Notes: a model not told the origin generated them from the letters alone. DNA of 64,000 nucleotides from Ornithodoros turicata (GCF_037126465.1 NC_088204.1:71671807-71735806), one strand, 5' to 3'; positions 23,636 to 35,952 are shown, counted from the first letter of the stretch. Numbers and translations: made by a program.

Positions 23636-23890
23636 TGATGATGATGGTGATGGTGATGATGGAACTGCCATAGTCGGCCACGCTTAGATGGACAACGTTA
23701 CGATTATCGCAGGGGGGATCGTTGCGTCCTGGGCCGACTTCACAGGGAACAGTGCCAATATTTGATTTAAAGCCCCGTCTTATGAAAACCGAGGGAAAAC
23801 ACCCAGACAGCGTAGCCGGTGCCTGGATTCGAACCCGGTCACCTCACATGTCTCGGCGTGGAATGCCGTCATCGTATAGCCACGGGAGCC
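23636..23890 (-). repeat. tRNA-derived SINE, family B
   Basis: On the minus strand the head contains a B-box-like GGGTTCGAATCC core (plus strand GGATTCGAACCCGG) and an A-box region within CCACGGGAGCC-complement. The body contains GGCCGACTTCACAGGGAACA. A (GATGGT)n-like tail lies at 23636-23660. It shares the body with 59615-59855. Confidence 0.7.
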
Positions 23891-23899
23891 TTGAGTGCC

Positions 23900-24600
23900 A
23901 ATTTCCTTGGAAGCTTCCTAACCAGTAAGCTTGGGAGCTGGTTTACATTCAAGCTCAAACTCCTTGGAAGCTTCGTTATCTATGTATAACTTCTCGGCTA
24001 TACGACCATTGCTGGGGCCAGTGCCGTCCGAAAACTGTCGTCTCGATGCGTTTCCGAAAGTTCTTACTAGAGTTTTCGGTGGCTTTGTTGGGGCTATAAA
24101 AAAAAACTACGAAGCATCGGCTGTACGTCAGTACTGGGGACTCGCGAAATCATATGCATCCCTACAAATGTGAGTAGCTCAGAAATTAGACAAATCCAAA
24201 TAGCGAGCCCGACGGGGTTTCGACTACGCAAGGTAGAACGGAAAGCTGTGTCTTGTCGAAAGATGCATAGACGTTACGGGAGACGCAGAAACAACCATTG
24301 GTGACTTTCAGTAAATCTCATTGTTGAAAGTAGCATTTCCTGTGTCTCCTCTTCTTTTAGTCTTCGTCTTTTCGTCCAGCGCACCGATGGCTGTTAACCA
24401 TTAGACACCCTGCAGTATGTATGTCTAAATGAGATGGCTGAATGATTATTTATGCGTATGACGGATGTGAGTGATAGATTTAGATGGATTGCGCATTTTC
24501 TTGGGCAGTGATGACAGAATGGTAATGACATACCTATATAGGCCGCCAATGTTGAAGAGAAGACAATGTCATGATGCGACTACCATCATCTTCCCCTGGT
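23900..24600. other. Intergenic, nothing recognised
   Basis: No coding exon or repeat family could be assigned, apart from short open frames without domains. Confidence 0.4.
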
Positions 24601-24639
24601 CTATCTCCCAGGCGTACTACACGATACGTCGGCAAGTTC

Positions 24640-25560
24640 ACTCGTGATGGGCATGATGGACATCACTCACCATCGTATCATGGAGAATGATGTGATGTTA
24701 AGTGATGGAATGCGATACGATGTGAGGTTGGTGTTGAATGATGGCCTATGATGTGATGTGATGCTGAAGTTTAAGTCAAATATTCGAATTTAAATTCTAA
24801 TAATGAACCTTGATGTGCAGTGATGGGTTGTGATGTTCATGGTGTGATAGGCTGTGAGTAAGCCCAACCATGGTATGATGTTGTATGAATCTGTGGAGAA
24901 GTGGCGACCTATGTTTTACACATATACGGTGTTTTTATGCCTTTACTATGCGCTACCCGTTGATATACACTATCCTAGAGGTCAGGGCATGGCATAGGGT
25001 ACATAGGTTCACACCTTCTCCCGACAGACATACGTTGTCGTGACGCAGAAAGAGTTATTGGTCCTGATTGGGAGTGGGCTTCAAAGAGAACCCAAGGTGC
25101 TGTAGCGCCTGTTGTCACATGGCTATGTATCATTACGTAACATTATGTTTGGCCATACGCTTACTTATAGTTTGCTCCAGAACCATTGCAATTGTTCGGG
25201 AGGAATTTGAACGTGGCCCGCCCATTGAAACGCGTGGAACGTGCAATATTGATGATGATGATAGAGAAAAGGAAAAAAATGGGGATGTAAGGTCGCGACA
25301 AAGTTGAGCTGGCTACCCCAGGCACCTGCACAAACCGGGGAATGTGTAGGATGCTTCCTACAGGTTGGCAAGTTCACTCATGATCATCATCACGGTCATC
25401 ATTCGCCATCACATGACGGAGAACAACATGTGATAGGCTACGATGTGATTTGATGGTGCAATTCATGTTGAGTGAGGGCTCATGATACGGCGTAATGTTG
25501 AAGTTGAAGTCGAATGATGGATTTGGAAGTGATGAGAGTTGTGATGGTGACGGGTTATGA
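24640..25560. repeat. GATGTGATG-rich degenerate repeat, two blocks
   Basis: Blocks at 24640-24900 and 25375-25560 share the order CATCATCAC, TGGAGAA, GATGTGATG, TTGAAGTTGAAGTC. They look like two diverged copies of the same low-complexity repeat. The second block is interrupted by the hAT-like element at 25562 and resumes after 26486 (GAAGTTGATGTCGAATAAAT). Confidence 0.55.
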
Positions 25561-25561
25561 C

Positions 25562-26477
25562 TAGGGGTGTGCGGATCCGAATATTTTAAGTCGAATCGAA
25601 TATCGATTCGAATGGGGGGGGGAAATTCTGAATACCGAATCGAGTATCGAATATTCGTGCAAAATTTACAACATGTGACTTTCACACTAAAAGTTTCCAT
25701 TTCGTAGCCCATGGCTTTAGTGTAATTTTTCTGGCATTAACTGTCATAAGAGAGACATGCAATTCTTCTGTTTAAAGCCCCTACTCTTTAATTTTACATG
25801 AGAGTGCTTCCTGCTTTTCAGGTGAGCCTACACTTACTGGAGTACTGGGGTGGATACCTTCATTTCAAAATTTTATGTCGGGTAGTAGCATGTTATACGG
25901 ATGAGGCTGTAATTGTTTCAGACAACCACAGGCCATTTGTTAAGGAAACGAATTGGCATCCTGCCTCAGCTTTGCCGTGAACACCCTTTTAGTTTCTTTT
26001 TACCCGCCCTAGGAAGTTGCACTGCTGAAATTTTAGACGTGAAGTACATCTTTAAGACATCCTTCTTGTTCGTGGGCTGTAGTCATTATTCAAGAGTCCT
26101 AACCGTTTAAAGGCAGCCGCACAGACATCAAATCGTCGGCACCACTAAACTCATCGGCTCCCACATGCAAGTGCATGTGGGAGGGGCGCCACCCCTTCCA
26201 CAGACGATGTCTACAAAACTAACTTTGGATAACGTTATCTTAAACTAAACATCGTCCCGCTTGTGTTGGTCCTGCAGCAGGGGCAATTTCGTAAAGCAGG
26301 CTTCACCTCATGCACGGAAGCATCAGGTGAAGCCCGCTTTCGGGTTGTGTCATTCATATTCGTGGAATACTCGAATATTCGAAGAATCGAATATTGGATA
26401 TTCGATTCGCGAATCGAATAGTTTGAGCGTTCGATATTCGATTCGAATTCGAGAACTCGAATATTCGCACACCCCTA
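25562..26477. mobile_element. hAT-like element, near-exact 8-bp TSD
   Basis: Left terminus TAGGGGTGTGCGGATCCGAA; the right terminus is complementary (GAATATTCGCACACCCCTA). The TSD is GTTATGAC at 25554-25561 versus GTTATGAA at 26478-26485, 7 of 8 identical. TAGGGGTGTGCGAA is a common terminus of hAT-type elements. The interior is dominated near both ends by ATTCGAATA palindromes. No transposase ORF. Confidence 0.85.
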
Positions 26478-26559
26478 GTTATGAAGTTGATGTCGAATAA
26501 ATGGGTTATGAACATGATATTGATGTGATGTGAGTAAGGCATACCGTGGTATGATATCA

Positions 26560-27925
26560 GATGAATTTCTAGAAAAGTGCCGATCTGCTGTCTCTTAAAA
26601 GCATTGCCAGCGCCCTCGCAACGAATATTAAAAATAACGATTGACTATGCATGGTAATGGGGCCCGTGTCACTATTGTGTGCTGCGTAGATTATGCACGC
26701 ATTCCTCGTCCGTTTCCGATAACTAATAAAGAAATGAACGGCCTCACGTTTTCCGAGCGGAAGGCTGCAGCTGTGTGTGGACGACCGAGCGGCGTGCATG
26801 TAATTTAGGAGAGAAACCACATGTGCCCAAAGCTTTGGTCTCAAACCAGCTGCGAGGAGTGGAGCCGAAGGCTTTTTGTAAATACGAACGCAGCAAGATG
26901 CTATCAAAGAATGAGGCTTGTGCAGTGACGTCATGTTTGGTCACGTGACATTGGAAAACATATTGCTGTCTGAAGTCACAGTAGGAGGGCATCCCGTGAG
27001 TTGTTGCGGTATGCGTGCAATTACGAGAGAAAATTGTAAAAACATACGCTGCTGCCTCATTCGGCCCGAAGAAAGACGCCTCTGAAGCATCCCCATGTTT
27101 TCCCATGTCACGTGGCTCCAAGGTGCGCAAAGCGTGCGCGTGACGTCATGTGCACAACCATTTTTTTTTTCTTATCGCTATCTCCCATTCTAATATTGCG
27201 AGTGGCAACTGCTCTTGTATGAAATCACGTCATGTACTTATTTCGCTTCTTTTTTTGTTTTTGTTATTTGTTTATTGGAAAGCCTACTACCCCGAAACGC
27301 TTACTATGAAGATATAAATATCTCGTGTGCTGGTGCCTTTCTTCTTTTCTCTTATCCCCGTTACACCAGCTACATGTTCATATCGTTGAATAGCAATAAA
27401 ACCAGATGCCAGCCTTGACCCTTTCGTGCAGTTCTGCATCTCGGTGTAAAATTATAGAATAAAGGTCATCAGTGAGTTGTCCTTTCGTATGACTCATGAC
27501 GCATTCCTTCTTGCTGTCTGGAAGGTGGGTCGCGCTAAGAATCTACAGACCAAAACAAAACAGTGCTGGAGAGGACAACACAAGCGCAACACTTCGTTTA
27601 CTGAACAAACACCCACTGTTTGCGAAGGAAGGAACAAAATTTCTTGGATTGGCTGGGTAAGCAGCGATAGCCAGGAAATTGACAGTCTTCTCCCCCACTA
27701 CATATCTGCGCATAAAAGTCTTACAAAAATTCGTTCAGTAAACAGTTGAAGTGCCACGCGCGTGTTGTCCACTCTAGTACTGTTAAGTGTATTTTTGGTA
27801 TATTAGTATTTCTGCGAGTGCTTAAAAGAAACAGGAAATCGTAGGACTCATCGCCATCGCCTGTTTGTAGCTTTTGGAAGTTTTTTTCTTTCTCTCTATG
27901 AGCAGATAACGTATTCAATGCTGCA
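26560..27925. other. Intergenic, no gene recognised
   Basis: Minus-strand frames at 26569-26934 and 26744-27130 overlap each other and show no domain. No paired splice sites were found. Confidence 0.4.
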
Positions 27926-27929
27926 GGGT

Positions 27930-28020
27930 TCCAGATTACCATCAGCAATGGGGTAGCTAGAGTACCGCCTCTGCTGATGAAACCCACCAGCATCATCATA
28001 AAATAAAGTTTTTGTTGCTG
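27930..28020 (+). mobile_element. LINE 3'-end fragment
   Basis: CAGCAATGGGGTAGCTAGAG, CTGATGAAACCCACCAGCAT and the terminal ATAAAGTTTTTGTTGCTG correspond to the plus-orientation LINE terminus found elsewhere in the window. Confidence 0.6.
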
Positions 28021-28334
28021 TCAATGCTGGGACAGTATTGAGGCCACCGTGATTGAGGCTCTGTCGTCTGTAATGAGGTATTCTTGTAATATTCTCTGAG
28101 GACTTTCTACCGCAAGGCAGGAATGAACAAGGGAATGAGCTCCCCCCCCCCCCGCTCTCATAGAAACACTGTCTAAATATTGCAAAATAGACCAAAGAAA
28201 AAGATATAGGTGTAGATTGTGTGTGTGTGTGCATGCGTGCGCGCGCCGTCTTCAGCTATCCAAACTGGTAATTTATCCTATCACTTAAATGCCCCCGCTC
28301 TCCGATGCTCTCCAGAAAAATTCTACCAGCGGCT

Positions 28335-28585
28335 TCTTCGTTGGTGGTAAACAAGGCCCTGCTGTGAAGACTGAAAGGTGGTGGGTTCGAATCCTATCAC
28401 CGGCTGTGCTGTCTGAGGCTTTCCCTGGGGTTTCCGAAGACTTTCCGGACGAATGTCGGCACAGTTCCCCCCGAAGTCGGCCCAGGACGCATACTACCCC
28501 CCTGTCCCCCCACTCCTACCTGCTGTCCTCTCTCCATCTGTTCACGTCTGTACGCCGCTCATAACCACAGTTGCTTCGCGGTTCT
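28335..28585 (+). repeat. tRNA-derived SINE, family A, full-length-like
   Basis: The head has CTTCTTCGTTGGTGGTAA and a B-box GGTGGGTTCGAATCC. The body has CCGAAGACTTTCCGGACGAA and GAAGTCGGCCCAGGACGC. The tail ends CATAACCACAGTTGCTTCGC. This is the only plus-orientation copy of the family in the window. Confidence 0.75.
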
Positions 28586-29369
28586 AACGTGGAATTTTGA
28601 AAAATTCTGACCGGAAAAAGGGGGAAAGGGTACGAGAGGAATTTGCAAAAATCCTGTTCTAAATCCCACGGTGAAATTCCTCTCGCTCTATTAACAAACC
28701 TTATGATTCTCCGGGACCCCTGCCATCCGGCACCCCCCCCCACCCCTAAGGAAAGGTGACGCACCTTTCGCACCCCTTTTTGGAATCGCTCCGCTAAGTA
28801 CTATACTAAGCATGGAAGGACAGAAACACGAGGATGAGACCGGCAGAAACAAGTCGTACGCCGACGGCATCACAGATTGCGAAACGACAGATCAAATTAA
28901 TGTCGAACGAAGTTCAGAATGTGTAATCCACGCAAGTGGAATAAATGTCAGACAAAATGCGGCGAAATCGAATCGAATTATAAATCGAAGAGCACGTGAA
29001 AGTTAAGCGCTTCTAATAAATACGTTGGATATATCTCAGAAAAACTGACGGGAGGCAGTATGCGGCGTGTTTGCGTTTCGTGAACGCAACTTCAAGCATT
29101 GCCCGATATGATAGGCATTAATAGATTCGGCGAATTGCAAAAGCGTGGTGATGCAAGTATGAAAAACGGAGCGTTGAACAGTGAAAAAATTACGTTGGTA
29201 AAATACGCATACTTGTAAACTACTCGCAACATCACGTATATACGAGGAGGAGTGTCGTTGGGAGGAACCCGAGAGGTCTGCCTGCCTGATTAGGCGGCAT
29301 GTTTCTCGGGAAGGGAAAGATGGTGGACAGGAGGAAAGGGTGAAGTGGAAGACCGAGCGGAATCCGCTC

Positions 29370-29545
29370 GTGGGGAGGATAGCTGCGTCCATGGGCCGAC
29401 TTCAGGGGAACTGTGCCGGCATACGCCTATTACACATCTGAGGGAAACCCAGGAAAAACCCCAGACGGCACAGCCGGCCCGCGGATTCGAACCGCGGACC
29501 TCCCAGTCTCCAAGCGCACGCGTTACCGCTGCGCCACCGGAGCTG
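29370..29545 (-). repeat. tRNA-derived SINE (family B-like)
   Basis: Plus strand reads GGCCGACTTCAGGGGAACTG, then CAGGAAAAACCCCAGACGGC, then GCGGATTCGAACCGCGGACC and GCGTTACCGCTGCGCCACCG. This is the complement of a tRNA-like head with A and B boxes. Its predicted T-arm stem is intact, but the copy lacks a complete acceptor stem. Confidence 0.7.
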
Positions 29546-29767
29546 GTCACGTATATACGCTCTGCAAGTAACCGAGCGTTCTGCGGCGCATATCTCCTCT
29601 CCCGGTTACTCCACTCGGGAAGCCACATTGGCTAAGGCGGCGCCCTCCCTCTTCCCTCTCACTGCCTCCTCTCATGCGCAGGGACGCACTTGCACAGCGT
29701 ATAGAAGCCACGAATCATCATAGACATCATGAATGGCACTGTGGTAGGAACATGAAAATTGTCTCTG

Positions 29768-30160
29768 CCAACGCCACCTAGATACAGAAGGCCTGCTCAT
29801 TGCCTTCTCTCCCTCCTTCTTTACGTGGACATATAAAGTCAGAATTCGTCTGCTACTGCGATTCGCCGTTCTGCGAATTCGAGAACTCTCGAATGATTGC
29901 AGCTAACTTGGAACCTTCAGACCTGAATATGTAGACAAAACTTCAACACGCTTTCCAGAAAATCAATTTGGAGAAAGATATGGGGTCGTTTTGCTCTTTA
30001 TTTTCAAGTTTTCCCTTTTAGTACGCGGGGACGTTCAATCACTACTCGCAGACGACAGTGGTTCGTCTTCATGGCCACGACCGCTGCAAGAACGTTCGTG
30101 ATTGGCTACGGCCGTTGAAAACACGATCCTGATTGGCTGACTCTTAGTTGTTACGTCACG
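29768..30160 (+). repeat. Dispersed ~390-bp repeat, copy 1 (promoter-like)
   Basis: Shares with 35572-35952 and, inverted, 43200-43493 the ordered blocks CAACGCCACCTAGATACAGA, TCGTCTGCTACTGCGATTC, GTACGCGGGGACGTTCAATC and GTGATTGGCTACGGCCGTTG. Several ATTGG (inverted CCAAT) boxes lie near the end. The shared edges suggest a solo LTR or non-autonomous element. No terminal TG..CA pair was pinned down. Confidence 0.6.
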
Positions 30161-30478
30161 TCGACGAATATATTTCTCTATGCGCTTTCTCTATCTATAG
30201 GTGGTGTTGGCTCTGACGGGGCTGCGGAAATTCGCTCACGACGTCGCGTCGGGCATCGCCAAGTGAGAGCTGGCCCTTACGGCCGCGCAGCGTAGAAACC
30301 AAAATCACGAAAAAAAAGAAAAGCTGCATACATGAGCGTCAGTGTTGCCCGCTACAATGAGGTTAGCTCGCACCAGGCGTCAGCCCGATCGATTTTATCG
30401 CAATTTCGACAGCAAATTTAAAAAAATTAGAGGGACGTACTACGTGTGTGCTATATTACAAAGTATTTTAAAAATTAG

Positions 30479-30545
30479 TGTTAGCGCCGCGAAGCAACTG
30501 TGGCTATGAGCAGCGTACGGACAGAGGCCACAGATGGAGAAGGTC
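30479..30545 (-). repeat. SINE family A tail fragment
   Basis: TTAGCGCCGCGAAGCAACTG followed by TGGCTATGAGCAGCGTACGG is the complement of the family A 3' end. The tRNA head is absent. Confidence 0.65.
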
Positions 30546-30747
30546 ACGGGGTCACGTTAAAAAATGGAAGGAAGACAAACGGAGACTGGTGCCGTCATAT
30601 TTTGTTAAGTGGACCACATAATGACACCTCCTTGATGTACCTAAAATCCTCCATGAAAGCATACATGTGTCATGTGAGACGATGACTGACTGACAGCGAA
30701 TGTTTGGTGACACGAGGATTAGGGCGCGCCAAATAGACAGCCGAGGG

Positions 30748-30880
30748 GTGGCGGCATATTTATTAGAACAGAAAGAGAAGAAAAGAAAAGGGGGAGGAAA
30801 GGTCAGCCAAATGGTCTGTTGGTTTGCTATTCCGCAGGAAAAAAGAAACGAAACGAAAATAATTAGGAAATAAAGGGTAG
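30748..30880. repeat. Purine-rich dispersed repeat, copy 1
   Basis: CATATTTATTAGAACAG, a GGGGGAGGAAAGGTCAGCCA block, TTTGCTATTCCGCA and TTAGGAAATAAA occur in the same order at 44032-44190. Confidence 0.55.
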
Positions 30881-31465
30881 ACTAACCAAAGCTGAAAGAA
30901 GGATGAAATAGATTAAAAACAAATGAGATTTTAAAAAAATATGAGAGTAATGTGTATGAGGGAGAGAGGTGAGGGTGAGGCGCTGACGAATGAGATGACA
31001 AGACTTGAGTTCACAGGCTGTGCATGAGACCTGTGTCGCTGAGGAACGTCCGAACTGTTTTGGTCACAGACTGCTGTGTAGGATGTCGTACTGGGCCGAG
31101 TAGAGTGGCCAGAGAAAAGGCCCCTCCCCCACCCCCCGCCCCGCTTGCTTTGTGACATGACCACTTATGGACTTTCATCTTTCATCTTTCACTTATGGCT
31201 GTCTTTCTTCTTTCTGTATGCATGTTTGTACAGTCAAGGATTGTCGCCGTCTACTTGCGCTGTGTAGGTCAGCATGAAGCAAGTGTAGAAGTGGTTTATT
31301 AATGCGCGAGCATTAGAATCCTCGGTACGAAGGAATCGCGGCGTGGTCTGTCTGTAGTCACAGAAGTGGAGAGAGGAGGAGAGGGCGCGTGGAGAGCGCC
31401 ACGCGGCGCGCCGGCAGTGCAGTTGTGGTGGCCGACCGTTACGGACGTGTCTGCGTGGGCGCGCC

Positions 31466-31590
31466 ATGGTTTATGAAAGCTGTGTGGAGGAGTGGCGGCG
31501 AAAGAAAGCTCAAGCAGCGAGACGGCGCCGCCAAGCTGAATCGGAGGAAGCGAGAAAGGCTCGTTTGGCTGCGGATGCTGCTGCAAAGTG
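31466..31590 (+). pseudogene. Small Arg/Ala-rich ORF, probable transposon remnant
   Basis: ATG at 31466 opens a 41-codon frame. It reads MVYESCVEEWRRKKAQAARR, continues with RRRQAESEEARKARLA and ends DAAAK-stop. Highly charged Arg/Glu/Ala repeats of this kind occur at the N terminus of some transposon-encoded proteins. No other domain follows. It could equally be a short real exon with no visible donor. Confidence 0.3.
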
Positions 31591-31854
31591 ACCTTAGCGT
31601 TGTGTAGAGTCGTGTGAAGGATTGTGTCCCGTTGTGAAGGGGAGTTCCCAAAGGCTTTTCAAGTTTTAATGGCAACGCATTTCCGTCGGATCCACTAATG
31701 AATCCACCATGTGTGTTTTTTTTTGTCTCGTGTAAGAAACTATTTTCGCGTTTTTGTGTAAAATTGACTGGAAAAGTGATTCGCGAGAACTTAAATTTGT
31801 CAGACAGGTTTCCGACAGTGCTCGGTTTAGTGCTCGACAGTGCTCGGGAGACAG

Positions 31855-32010
31855 GGGCGTTAGTATGTATCTTGGGCCTACATCAGTCCGGAAAATCTGC
31901 CGGAAAATCCCAGGGAAAACCTCAGACAGCGTAGCTGGTGGTAGGATTCGAACCCACCACCTCCCATTCTACAGCACGGTCGGATGAGTAACCACCAACG
32001 AGCCCATGCT
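31855..32010 (-). repeat. SINE family A, 5'-half copy
   Basis: Plus strand carries GGAAAATCCCAGGGAAAACC, GTAGGATTCGAACCCACCAC and AACCACCAACGAGCCC, the complement of the tRNA-like head with its B box. The tail is missing, and a second copy begins 36 bp further on. Confidence 0.7.
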
Positions 32011-32045
32011 TTTATCCACTCGTCCACGCTTTTTTTTTTATTCCA

Positions 32046-32310
32046 TGTTAGCGCCGCGAAGCAACTGTGGCTGTGAGCGGCGTACAGATGTGGACAGATG
32101 GAAAGAGGACAGCAGGAAGGAGTTACAGGGAATGCACAGGGGGTCAGTATGCGTCCTGGACCGGCTTCAGGGGGAACCGTGCCGACATTCGTCCGGGAAG
32201 TCTTCGGAAAACCCGGGGAAAACCTCAGACAGCGCAGCCGGTGGTAGGACTCGAACCCACCACCACCCAGTATCCAGCACGACCTTGGCTACCAACGACG
32301 AGCGGGACGC
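32046..32310 (-). repeat. SINE family A, near-complete copy
   Basis: It begins TTAGCGCCGCGAAGCAACTG (tail complement), then the TGGACAGATGG and GAGGACAGCAGGAAGG body, then GGACTCGAACCCACCACCAC and CTTGGCTACCAACGACGAGC (head complement). The B box carries one substitution. Confidence 0.75.
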
Positions 32311-32714
32311 CTTTATCTGTACCTTTACCTAAACCTAAGATGACTCAACCGTTCCGAGAAAATATAACATATTGTTTATGAGTCATCCACCGAAACGCAA
32401 GTGTTTGCAGTCCGTCGTCCGGACCTTTTTCACAGCCGTGCTTATGCGCATGCGCTGCGGCGCCGATGCCCTCGGGTGCGCCGGACAAGGTTATCGCTGT
32501 GTTCAATAGATGGCGCTGAATGGGGACGACAGAAGTGGGAAGACCGCACGAACGGCGCGAGCTTGTCTGTCCCACTCCGGACTGGTTTTGGTCGTTTGTG
32601 CTACCCACGTGGATTTGTTTTGGCGCCCGCCAAGGGCGGTTCGCTGGACAGCCGCTAGGGTATGACGCGAATGTGAAAAAGCTCCGCGCGTCAAACTGTT
32701 CGTTCTTCGGATGA

Positions 32715-34160
32715 AATAGGGAGAGGAGGTTGTGGAACAGCGGCCGTCATTTACAGATCATAACGAGGTTGCACTCGTCACGGCACATCCTTGAGTTATG
32801 CCTTCCATCGAATATCAGCTTCGGGAGTAATAAATAATTCACGTAGCCCTCATTTCGCCATTGCTTTACGGTTAACTTGATGAAGTTGAAGGGAAGGGAG
32901 AATCGTTGGATTATGGATGAATGGAATGGATGATGTGGGCGGGCGTCAACGGTGGACGGTGAAAGAATGTGAATGGATGGGTGAATGAACATGAATAGAA
33001 ATGATTTGCGTAAGGAGGCGAGCTTAATGTTGTGAAAGTGAATGTACTGTCAGGTGGGTAAGTTCGTGAGAATTATGAGTGCTACCGAATATTGCAGTGA
33101 GATGATCATTAGGTACGGTGAAAGTAAATAAGTATTTATATTAAAAGCCGTGCTTGTACTATTAGTGCCCGGGCTTAATGCGTGTGATTATTATGTTAAT
33201 GCTTCCTGGGAAGATGGGGTTGACTTTTAGTCATCTGCGTCCTCGCCAAATTATGTGGTTGCCACGGTAACCTTGCGCACTTCAACGAGCCGAATGAGGT
33301 GAGGTGTCGCAATGAAATGTAATGGTAGTGAGGTGAAGAGAGCATGACTATTCGGTGGGTGTATACCAGGGATATGAAGTTTCGTATCGATGATGATAAC
33401 AACGGAGCAAGTATATACAAGATATGTACTCACAAACAGTATTTAAATGATGCTACTGAGTACTGGGGAAAAAAATAACTGCGTAGAATATATGATTAAA
33501 AAAACGAGACTAGGGAGACGACGAGAAACGTACACACACAGACGTCTCCCTAATCTTTGGGTTCTTTCATCATGTATCCTAGTCAGCAGCTCGCTTGCTT
33601 CCTAGCCATTTTTTCACTATTTCTTCACATTTTTTCACTAGAGTACTAATACCCAATCTTGAAAAAGTATTGGTGATGGAGTATCAAATACCCTTAAAGA
33701 TAACTCATTACTTTGACACTTACTTTAAGATACTTTGACGTCACAGTTCGAATTCGCTATCAAAGAAATACGAGGAGGGTGAAGTAGAAAATGGCAAATT
33801 GACAAAAAGCTTTGTTAGCTCGCAAGAACAACTGTCTTTCAAAATTGCTATCCGATAGCCTGCCCCGGCCTTGTTTAACCACATTACTCCCAATACTTAA
33901 CAGGCGGTTCATAGATGCGAACGAATGCTCTACAGAAACGACAGGGTTTACTGTCGTTTCCCTCCTTTCGTTCCTTTAACCTCACCAGACATTAATAGTT
34001 ATTAGTATTTTACGTGCCCTCTCTCGCTACTTTCTGCACAGGTCTTCTATCCCGCCTGATACACGCATACCCTTCAAGACAATAAATCGCCTTGCACGTT
34101 ACCCCATCCGCAGAGAGGGACGCGGATGTCCAAAATATCTCGGACACAAAAGCGTGATGT
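32715..34160. other. Intergenic, nothing recognised
   Basis: Contains GAATG/GGATG-rich low-complexity sequence (32880-33050). A short hairpin lies at 33505-33556 (ACTAGGGAGACG facing CGTCTCCCTAAT). No coding exon recognised. Confidence 0.4.
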
Positions 34161-34164
34161 ACAT

Positions 34165-34470
34165 TGGGTTCTTCGTTTTCGGGTTTTCTGATTTTTCGAA
34201 TTGGGGAGGGGGGGGGGACCGGGTGCTATTTCCACACGAGAATCGGGCGCTACGATCTCTGTTTGATATGTCATCGGGGAATTTTCGGGTGATACGAAAG
34301 GCATATGAAACAAGCCACTGCAGTGACACTGGGACGAGAAGCAAGAATCTTTATATTTCCGCTCGGAGCAGGGGCAGTTAATGACAGCGGTATTCAAACA
34401 CTTGCCCGAGCTCCACAAAAGCTCGTCTTTGACCCCTCCAGGAGGGAATTATAAAAGGAGGACAAAAGGA
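34165..34470. mobile_element. Truncated copy of the TAGGGTTCTTCG hAT-like element
   Basis: TGGGTTCTTCGTTTTCGGGT is followed by the same internal order as 8934-9285, including GAAACAAGCCACTGC, CACTTGCCCGAGCTC and CAAAAGCT. The right inverted repeat is missing. Confidence 0.7.
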
Positions 34471-34479
34471 CGTGTTTTT

Positions 34480-35570
34480 AGAATTCTATCTAATACATAA
34501 AATAACTATCAGTTCGTGTCTCACACCCATATTAGTCGCGATTCACATCTCTGTTTTTTTTGTTGTTGTTTTTTTCACATCACCACCACCCGATATCAAT
34601 ATTTTGAGAGAACACCTCTCAAAATATTGTTTCTCAATGTGAAACGCGAGTATCATAAAATTAATTTGTAGTTTTGAGAAGCATGACGTCATACGCAGCG
34701 CAATGTGCCACGCGCATGACAGCATTGCTCATCGACGGTTCGAACTCTGCCTCCTGCCCACAGCTGCTGACACTCTTTCTACGTGGGGAGGAGAGCGGAG
34801 ACGCACGCTGTTGCTAGGAGATGGATGCCAGAGCCCTCGGTGACGATGCCTACTCTTGGAAGCGCGTGATGTTCACTGACGTCATTTATATTTTGCGTAC
34901 TGCGCCTTTCAGTGACGTTGATCTATAATACGAAATATATACTAAATAGTAAATGCCTCTTTTTTTTTTACATAGTGGGACTGTAAGTCATGTGGAGGTG
35001 TAGCCTCAGTTTTCACAGCCGCTTGTAAGGGATTCGGCACGTCATGCAAATCTCATTAAACGCGAGACTAGCATGTGTGTGGTGCGTGCGTGCGTGTGTG
35101 TGGTCTTACACATCTTTGAAGCAGCAGGGAAGCGACACTTACAACCGTATTCTTAAACGATCCTTGACACGACCCTCCATTTGAGCTGCTCCTCGAGTCC
35201 TTTTTTAAGCTTCATACACCGACTTCGACTGGAAACGCCCCTCGAGCGTATTGGAGATACTTCATTCTTTCCACGTGTACTATGCGGGGTAGCGCCTGCG
35301 CTTCCTTGAAGCTGAATGGCTCCTCAAGAAGAGGAGCGCTTCTTTCCTTCTCTCACTGAAGTCGAGGCAGGATGTCGCGCAAGGGATCGTTTTTGAATAC
35401 GGCCTTTAACATTGGTCGAAACCTGCTCCATTTGTCAAGCAGTAAGTCAAGAGCAAAATGTTTTCGCGATGCGATGTGTTGTCGCTGCACAATTAAAGTT
35501 ACGAAAACGCCCTAGTGAAAGAAGTGCAATGAGCGCTGTGACGTGACCTTGGAGGTCACGGAGACTCCGA
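34480..35570. other. Intergenic, nothing recognised
   Basis: A small palindrome lies near 34600-34630 (CAATATTTTGAGAG facing CTCTCAAAATATTG), followed by low-complexity GTGTG near 35080. No gene recognised. Confidence 0.4.
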
Positions 35571-35571
35571 T

Positions 35572-35952
35572 CAACGCCACCTAAATACAGAAGGCATGCT
35601 CATTGCCTCCTCTCCCTCCTTCGATTAAGAGTCAGAATTCGTCTGCTACTGCGATTCACCGTTCTGGGAATTCAAGGAGCCGCAAATGATTGCAGCTGAC
35701 CTGGAACCTGCAGACCTAAATATTTAGACAAAAAGTGCAAGACGCATTCCAGGAAATCAGTCTTGAGAAAGACTGGGACCGTTTTGCGATTTATTTCCAA
35801 GTTTTCCCATTTAGTACGCGGGGACGTTCAATCACTACTCGCAGACGACCGTGGTTCTTCTCCATGGCCACGACAGCCGAAAGCACTTTCGTGATTGGCT
35901 ACGGCCGTTGAAAGCACGATCCTCATTGGCTGACTCTTAATTATTACGTCAT
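35572..35952 (+). repeat. Dispersed ~390-bp repeat, copy 2
   Basis: Closely matches 29768-30160 over its whole length, including GTACGCGGGGACGTTCAATC and CGTGATTGGCTACGGCCGTT. Downstream sequence at 36130-36215 (CTCTCTGAAGTAGAGGAGGG) recurs at 60155-60195, suggesting that a longer element extends to about 36230. Confidence 0.6.

Noticed and set aside
29470..29540. Possible functional tRNA gene
   Set aside because: The B box and T arm are good, but the sequence continues into a SINE body and no complete acceptor stem pairs. The same applies at 23820, 31950, 32260, 47055, 48830, 57530, 59810 and 61480.
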